Assembly: GCA_028678445.1 (NCBI GenBank)
Contig: JAJRDJ010000126.1
Coordinates: 1-6,626 of the forward strand
Direction: 5' to 3'
DNA length: 6,626 bases
Source: Methylococcaceae bacterium
Lineage (GTDB): Bacteria; Pseudomonadota; Gammaproteobacteria; Methylococcales; Methylococcaceae
Shown: positions 5,825-6,626 of the stretch, in pieces
Position numbering within the stretch: position 1 is the stretch's first letter
Layout: each line of letters opens with the position of its first letter
Position numbers and translations under genes: made by a program
The notes under the pieces: generated by a model
Told to the model about the DNA's origin: nothing
The model's input: the letters and a program-made list of their open reading frames with translations, nothing else
Database searches by the model: none

Positions 5825-6626
5825 GTGTATAAACCTCATCTTCGGCGTCAACAACAACTTTCCGATATCTGCGAAGAGCTGCGGTGTTTGCCGGGACTGA
5901 CCATCAGCGGTGTGCTGACCGCCTAAGAGGTGGCGGCGGCAACACACCAGTGTAGTTTGCGCTTTCGCCAACGCTTGTTTTCACCGTTTGTGACCTTGTG
6001 GCTGTTCGTGTGGCAATCGCTCAGTCCGGATGGCAGTTGCCGCGAGGCGGTGTTGCGGCTGTGGGCGGACCGGCCCTTGAATCCTCGGGGGAAGGCGATC
6101 ATGGCGACCACCGGCAGTTTTGCCGCGTCCGCCAACCCCTCCCTCTGGCATTGCTGGTGGCGCTGATCGAGCGGGTCGCGCAACAGCTATTCCAGCGATT
6201 GTCCGAAGCGCATTGGTGGTGCGGGCGCCGGGTCAAAATCGTCGACGGCACCACGGTGAGCATGCCAGACACGGCGGCTAATCAGGCGCGGTTTCCGCAA
6301 TCGCGTGCGCAACAACCGGGGCTGGGATTCCCGATCGCACGGATGGTGGGCGTCTTTTGCTGGCCGAGCGGTGCCCTGTTGGCGCATGCGACGGGGCCTT
6401 GCACCGGCAAGAATACGAGCGAACTGGGGTTACTGCGCGGATTATTGGAGCATTTCTCAGCCGGCGATGTGGCGTTGGGCGCCCGATTCTACGCCTCTTA
6501 TTGCATGATCGCGCTGTTCCAGGCGCGTGGCGTAGACGTGCTGTTTCCCCAGCACCAGCGGCGCCAGAGCGATTTCCGCAAGGGGCGTCGGTTGGGTCAC
6601 AAAGATCATGTGGTCACCTGGTACAA
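5825..6626 (+). pseudogene. IS4-family transposase, decayed and cut by the window edge
   Basis: This looks like a DDE transposase of the IS4 family that can no longer work. The reading begins at a possible GTG start (5825, with GGGAG nine bases upstream) as VYKPHLRRQQQLSDICEEL. It meets an in-frame TAA at 5924-5926, where family members, as I remember them, carry a glutamate before VAAAT. It continues with RFRQRLFSPFVTLWLF and SPDGSCREAV. At the T-run 6118-6121 one T appears to be missing: the upstream frame then stops at TGA 6164-6166, while the other frame continues from CRVRQPLPLALLVALIE to the window end without a stop. Domain landmarks after the shift are VKIVDGTTVSMPD (first catalytic Asp, in VDGTT), GLGFPIARMVGVFC, and LGARFYASY. 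In the last, an Ala (codon 6481-6483) replaces the usual Asp of the D-R-x-Y motif. The segment with the final catalytic Glu lies beyond the window. Confidence 0.88.

Noticed and set aside
5684..5971. Minus-strand open frame of 95 codons next to the transposase
   Set aside because: It overlaps the transposase pseudogene on the opposite strand and its translation has no recognisable features.
6113..6124. Programmed -1 frameshift in the transposase
   Set aside because: The bases around the T-run do not form a good slippery heptamer in the upstream frame, IS4-family elements are not known for this mechanism, and the same gene has a nonsense codon and a lost catalytic residue.

Overview
The window is GC-rich DNA from a bacterium, very probably a gammaproteobacterium. 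The main reason is a complete EF-P beta-lysylation set (efp, epmA, epmB), which is typical of that class. I see no reliable basis for placing it more finely. No single gene here looks like a new system. The best leads are the regulatory layouts around the EF-P genes and a heavily decayed transposase next to a tRNA gene.

Layout, left to right. Positions 1-269 (minus) hold the first 89 codons of a protein whose end lies outside the window; its start resembles that of SNF2-type helicases, but this is tentative. Positions 361-2439 (minus) encode a CstA-family membrane transporter. Positions 2557-3537 (minus) encode EpmB, a radical-SAM lysine 2,3-aminomutase. A short intergenic region with a palindromic -10 box (ATTATAAT) separates epmB from the divergent efp gene (3623-4189, plus). 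efp is followed after 91 bp by epmA (4281-5267, plus). That 91-bp spacer holds three GC-rich elements that can pair in alternative ways, ending right at the epmA start codon.

The three EF-P genes work together. EpmB converts (S)-alpha-lysine to (R)-beta-lysine. EpmA, a lysyl-tRNA-synthetase paralogue, attaches it to Lys34 of EF-P. Modified EF-P then rescues ribosomes stalled on polyproline stretches. The conserved Lys34 and the key motifs of both enzymes are present, so the pathway looks intact.

Positions 5433-5520 are a tRNA-Ser (anticodon GGA) with encoded CCA, its own strong promoter and a downstream hairpin terminator. Positions 5601-5824 hold no recognisable gene. From 5825 to the window end lies an IS4-family transposase pseudogene. 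It carries a nonsense codon, a one-base deletion frameshift and an apparent loss of a catalytic aspartate, and it runs off the right edge.
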